From positions 1-9,289 of the forward strand of contig NIVA01000044.1 in assembly GCA_002254335.1 (NCBI GenBank): 9,289 bases of DNA, written 5' to 3'. Origin of the DNA: Bacteroidetes bacterium 4572_114. GTDB taxonomy: Bacteria > Bacteroidota > Bacteroidia > Bacteroidales > 4484-276. A model generated the notes under the pieces. That model ran no database searches. It worked only from the letters and a program-made list of their open reading frames with translations, and was not told where the DNA came from. Positions 6,866-9,289 of the stretch are shown here, one piece after another (within the stretch, counting starts at the first letter, position 1; each line of letters begins with the position of its first letter). The position numbers and the translations under genes were made by a program.

Positions 6866-7012
6866 GGGGACGGAGAAATGGAGTGGTGGAGAAATGGAGT
6901 GATGGAGTGATGGAAAATTGGAGTATTGGAGTGATGGAGTGATGGAGTGATGGAGTGATGGAGTGATGGAGTGATGGAGTGATGGAGTGGTGGAGAAATG
7001 GAGTGATGGAGT
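6856..7012. repeat. Octamer minisatellite (GATGGAGT)n
   Basis: Seven perfect consecutive GATGGAGT units occupy 6933-6988. They are flanked by degenerate units (GGTGGAGAAATGGAGT, GATGGAAAATTGGAGT, ATTGGAGT) over about 157 bp. The first unit (6856-6863) is part of the coding sequence: the codons ATG GAG TGA that end the dehydrogenase are made from it. On the + strand an 8-bp unit puts TGA in every frame each 24 nt, so the array is not coded there. The reverse strand is open but has no credible start or gene context. Confidence 0.9.
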
Positions 7013-7084
7013 GTTCCGCCTTCGCCAGGGCTTCTTTTGTCAGGGGCTATGGTGGACAGCGATTGAACAAACCTTGTTTAGACC

Positions 7085-7122
7085 CTTAAAAAGTCATTAC
7101 TGCTAACATGTTAACGATGTTT
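7085..7122. repeat. 38-nt dispersed repeat, copy 2, centred on TAACATGTTA
   Basis: This is the second copy of the repeat at 5364-5401, in the same orientation, with four mismatches. The palindrome TAACATGTTA (7104-7113) is unchanged. TTTAGACC lies immediately before it (7077-7084), a word also found at the right end of the MITE-like element and just upstream of ackA. Confidence 0.65.
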
Positions 7123-7234
7123 ATTTCTCCTCAAATTGAACGGATTACACGAATTGTACTTGCCAAAGGCAGGAATAATTTGATTGATTATAACTATTTA
7201 ATGAGTTTAACTTGGTAAGTAAACATTTGGTAGA

Positions 7235-7322
7235 ATAGCTGTCAGACAGTTTAAGCTAAAAGCCAAATACATAATATTTTAACTACCGTTTATTATTTAT
7301 AGGATAACTGTCTGACAGCTAT
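7235..7322. repeat. Pair of CTGTCnGACAG palindromes forming a 17-bp inverted repeat upstream of ackA
   Basis: ATAGCTGTCAGACAGTT (7235-7251) and its exact reverse complement (7306-7322) enclose 54 bp of AT-rich sequence. Each arm is itself an odd palindrome, CTGTC-n-GACAG (7239-7249 and 7308-7318), with centres 69 bp apart. The right arm ends 51 bp before the ackA start. The layout fits two operator half-sites for a looping regulator, or the ends of a small 88-bp mobile element. The sequence alone does not decide. Confidence 0.6.
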
Positions 7323-7373
7323 TTAGACCTGACTCATTTAAGCATTCAAATTTTATCATTATAGAAAAAAAAC

Positions 7374-8573
7374 ATGAAAATAATTGTCTTAAACTGCGGT
7401 AGTTCATCCATCAAGTACCAGCTTGTAAATATGCCAGGGGGCGATGTACAGGCAAAAGGATTAGTTGATAAAATCGGCCTTAAGGGAGCAGCAATCAAAC
7501 ATAAGCGGGACGATGGGAAAGAGCTAACCGTCGAAGGCGAAATCCTGGACCATCAATCCGGTATCGAATATCTGCTTGGTGTTTTGATTGACAAGGAATA
7601 TGGCAGCCTTGGCAGCCTGAACGAAATTGATGCCGTTGGCCATCGTGTGGTACACGGTGGAGAGGAGTTTAGTGGTTCGGTAGCGATTACCCCCGAGGTT
7701 GTGGCAGCATTGGAAAAATCTTCGGAGCTGGCCCCATTGCATAACCCACCAAACCTTAAAGGCATTTATGCCATGCAACAATTATTGCCGGGCCTGCCAC
7801 AGGCCGGTGTTTTCGATACTGCTTTCCACCAGACCATGCCCGAATACTCATACCTTTATGGCATTCCGTATTCGCTTTACGAAAAACACAAAATACGCCG
7901 TTACGGATTTCACGGCACAAGCCATAAATATGTTTCGGCAAGGGCCTGCGAGATTTTGGGCATCGACATAAACAGGCAAAAGATCATTACCTGCCACCTC
8001 GGGAACGGTGCTTCGATGGCGGCAATTAAATCCGGCAAGTCGATGGACACTTCCATGGGGATGACCCCCATTGAAGGGGTGATGATGGGGACACGTTGTG
8101 GCGACCTGGATGTGGGGGCTTTGCTACATATTATGAACAAAGAGGGCATGAACGTGAAGATAGCAAATACGCTGATAAATAAATTTAGTGGTGTGCTTGG
8201 GGTTTCAGGGATTTCACCGGATATGCGCGATGTTGAGATAGCTGCCGAAAAAGGTGATAAAAGGGCCGAAGTTGCCTACAAGATGTATTCGTACCGGATA
8301 AAAAAATATATTGGTGCTTATGCAGCGGCCATGGGCGGAGTGGATATCATTGTGTTCACCGGTGGGATTGGCGAGAACGATTCGGTTACCCGCGCCAATG
8401 TTATGGAAGGCATGGAATTTCTTGGCGTTGATTTTGACTTTGATAAAAATAAAGGTGTCCGTGGAAAAGAGATCATTCTTTCAAAACCCAAATCCAAAGT
8501 TAAGGTAATGGTTGTACCCACCAACGAGGAGATGATGATTGCCAGGGATACTTTTGAAATTGTGGGTAAGTAA
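7374..8573 (+). CDS. ackA: Acetate kinase
   Basis: This cytoplasmic kinase interconverts acetate + ATP and acetyl phosphate + ADP, the substrate-level phosphorylation step of acetate fermentation. It has 399 residues, the usual length, and starts with the canonical MKIIVLNCGSSSIKYQL. The active-site residues keep the numbering of the Methanosarcina enzyme: N7, S10, S12, R91 (GHRVVHGG), D148 (VFDTAFH), H180 (GFHGTSH), H208 (CHLGNGAS), R241 (GTRCGD), with G331 in GGIGEN and the metal-binding glutamate at E385 (TNEE). All are intact, so the enzyme should be active. The partner gene pta (phosphotransacetylase) is not beside it: upstream is a 508-bp repeat spacer, downstream a terminator. It appears to be a single-gene transcript. 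The A-rich run just before the ATG supports this start. Confidence 0.98.
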   Translation: MKIIVLNCGSSSIKYQLVNMPGGDVQAKGLVDKIGLKGAAIKHKRDDGKELTVEGEILDHQSGIEYLLGVLIDKEYGSLGSLNEIDAVGHRVVHGGEEFSGSVAITPEVVAALEKSSELAPLHNPPNLKGIYAMQQLLPGLPQAGVFDTAFHQTMPEYSYLYGIPYSLYEKHKIRRYGFHGTSHKYVSARACEILGIDINRQKIITCHLGNGASMAAIKSGKSMDTSMGMTPIEGVMMGTRCGDLDVGALLHIMNKEGMNVKIANTLINKFSGVLGVSGISPDMRDVEIAAEKGDKRAEVAYKMYSYRIKKYIGAYAAAMGGVDIIVFTGGIGENDSVTRANVMEGMEFLGVDFDFDKNKGVRGKEIILSKPKSKVKVMVVPTNEEMMIARDTFEIVGK

Positions 8574-8633
8574 AAAAAGGCACGAAAAGACCTAACAGAT
8601 TTCCGGGTCCCTTTTAAGATTGTAATTAAAAAG

Positions 8634-8676
8634 AAACCCTGTTAGAATTACATTTCAAACAGGGTTTATCTTTTTT
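8634..8676. terminator. Bidirectional terminator between ackA and the lipoprotein gene
   Basis: A 10-bp perfect stem, AAACCCTGTT (8634-8643) and AACAGGGTTT (8658-8667), has a 14-nt loop and is followed by ATCTTTTTT on the + strand. The A-rich AATTAAAAAG on the left gives a weaker U-run for the - strand. It lies 60 bp after the ackA stop and 32 bp after the end of the convergent lipoprotein gene. Confidence 0.85.
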
Positions 8677-8707
8677 ACCACAAAAGCAATCTATTTCAAT
8701 TTACAAT

Positions 8708-9289
8708 TTACCAAATTCTGTTCTTTATCTTTCCAGATTTTACATCTCCTGTATAGTCATAGTGCTTTAGGTTTCCTTTGTAGAATCCGGTTACAGAAAC
8801 ATCACCATCGGTTTTGCAATCGAATGATAATTCATAACTTCCCCCATTTTGGCTCACTGTAACTTTCCCTTCGGTGATTTCATATTCAGTACCTTCCTCA
8901 GTTTCGGTGTTATAGTTAACCACTGCGCCCGCATAAATAAAAGTGCCTGCCCCTCCATTACCATCTTCATCATAAACATAATCTCCTTTAGCTAAATCGG
9001 TTGAGTCTGCGGAATAAAATTCAAAACTAATTCCGTGGCCAATACCTGAAACTGAATCAATTTCTCCATTTATTTCATGAATTGTTAAGCCAGGTGATAG
9101 AATTGTAACATCAAAATTATAGGCTTCAACTGACAGCCATGTCCCATAATTTTCGATTACCCCCTGGGTAAAGTCATATTCAGTACCGGCAATGGTCATC
9201 TGGTTTTTGGGAGGGTCGTTGTCATCATCTTTTTTGCAGGCTACAAAAAGTACACTAACAGCAAGAAGGGCAAGAAAGGTTGTTTTTAG
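8708..9289 (-). CDS. Putative surface lipoprotein, function unknown (5' end beyond the window)
   Basis: The frame stays open from the right edge to TAA at 8708, giving 193 residues in the window. An internal ATG at 9199 is not the true start. The 30 codons before it encode a hydrophobic signal segment and a lipobox, VLFVAC, with the lipidated Cys at residue 18 from the edge, followed by KKDDDNDPP. The acidic residues right after the Cys resemble the export signal that places lipoproteins on the cell surface in Bacteroidota. The true start should lie only a few bases outside the window. The rest is beta-rich with many Gly, Asp, Tyr and Thr and no catalytic motif I recognise (for example GTFIYAGAVVNYN and GSYELSFDCKTDGD). 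It is convergent with ackA and shows no functional link to it. Confidence 0.8.
   Translation of the reverse strand, partial: LKTTFLALLAVSVLFVACKKDDDNDPPKNQMTIAGTEYDFTQGVIENYGTWLSVEAYNFDVTILSPGLTIHEINGEIDSVSGIGHGISFEFYSADSTDLAKGDYVYDEDGNGGAGTFIYAGAVVNYNTETEEGTEYEITEGKVTVSQNGGSYELSFDCKTDGDVSVTGFYKGNLKHYDYTGDVKSGKIKNRIW

Larger units (their letters stand above)
6866..7373. other. 508-bp repeat-rich spacer before ackA
   Basis: No protein gene is present. The spacer carries most of the octamer array; a weak stem, TCCGCC (7015-7020) with GGTGGA (7051-7056), which could act as a 3' end for the dehydrogenase transcript; copy 2 of the 38-nt repeat (7085-7122); and the paired palindromes (7235-7322). 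I could not find a convincing TAnnTTTG promoter for ackA; the nearest is the one-mismatch AACATTTG at 7222-7229. Confidence 0.65.

Noticed and set aside
6856..7012. Possible CRISPR array
   Set aside because: Units are 8 bp and contiguous with no unique spacers, so this is a minisatellite.
6856..7012. Coding reading of the octamer array on the - strand (Thr-Pro-Ser-Leu-His-His-Ser-Ile cycle)
   Set aside because: The frame is open only because the repeat lacks stops on that strand; it has no start and no non-repeat domain.
7015..7056. Possible tRNA-like or attachment-site sequence after the octamer array
   Set aside because: Only a 6-bp stem with one wobble is present; there is no cloverleaf, anticodon arm or integrase gene.

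Overview
The window looks like a chromosomal segment of a Bacteroidota bacterium. Three things support this. The two recognisable promoters have the -33 TTTG / -7 TAnnTTTG form of this phylum. Shine-Dalgarno sequences are absent before the starts, which are A/T-rich instead. A lipoprotein carries a Cys-Lys-Lys-Asp-Asp-Asp start typical of surface lipoproteins there. The protein sequences (Acs, AckA, a short-chain 3-hydroxyacyl-CoA dehydrogenase) fit an anaerobic or facultative Bacteroidales/Marinilabiliales-like organism, but the exact taxon cannot be read from the window.

Layout: positions 3-92 hold what is probably the tail of an unidentified + strand gene. Between its stop and the convergent transporter gene lie two 82-bp elements with 15-bp perfect terminal inverted repeats, flanking a bidirectional terminator. 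On the - strand a gene set reads leftward from a strong promoter near 5000: an outer-membrane porin-like protein (4939-3698), acetyl-CoA synthetase acs (3651-1729), then, after a strand-specific terminator, an OFA-family MFS transporter (1620-367). A 954-bp divergent spacer (4940-5893) follows, with promoters for both directions, palindromes and a 166-bp MITE-like element sitting between promoter and start of the next gene. On the + strand come a 3-hydroxyacyl-CoA dehydrogenase-family gene (5894-6865), a 508-bp repeat-rich spacer (octamer minisatellite, dispersed repeat, paired palindromes), and acetate kinase ackA (7374-8573). A shared bidirectional terminator separates ackA from a convergent lipoprotein gene that runs off the right end.

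How the genes fit together: porin, Acs and OFA transporter form a plausible route for taking a small monocarboxylate across both membranes and activating acetate to acetyl-CoA. AckA, in the other orientation, handles acetyl phosphate/acetate interconversion, and the dehydrogenase acts on short acyl-CoA. The neighbourhood is therefore an acetate/acyl-CoA hub. The protein genes are mostly ordinary. The unusual material is in the spacers, where several unrelated inverted-repeat families sit next to promoters and gene ends. I did not find a convincing new multi-gene system; the best leads are the non-coding elements.
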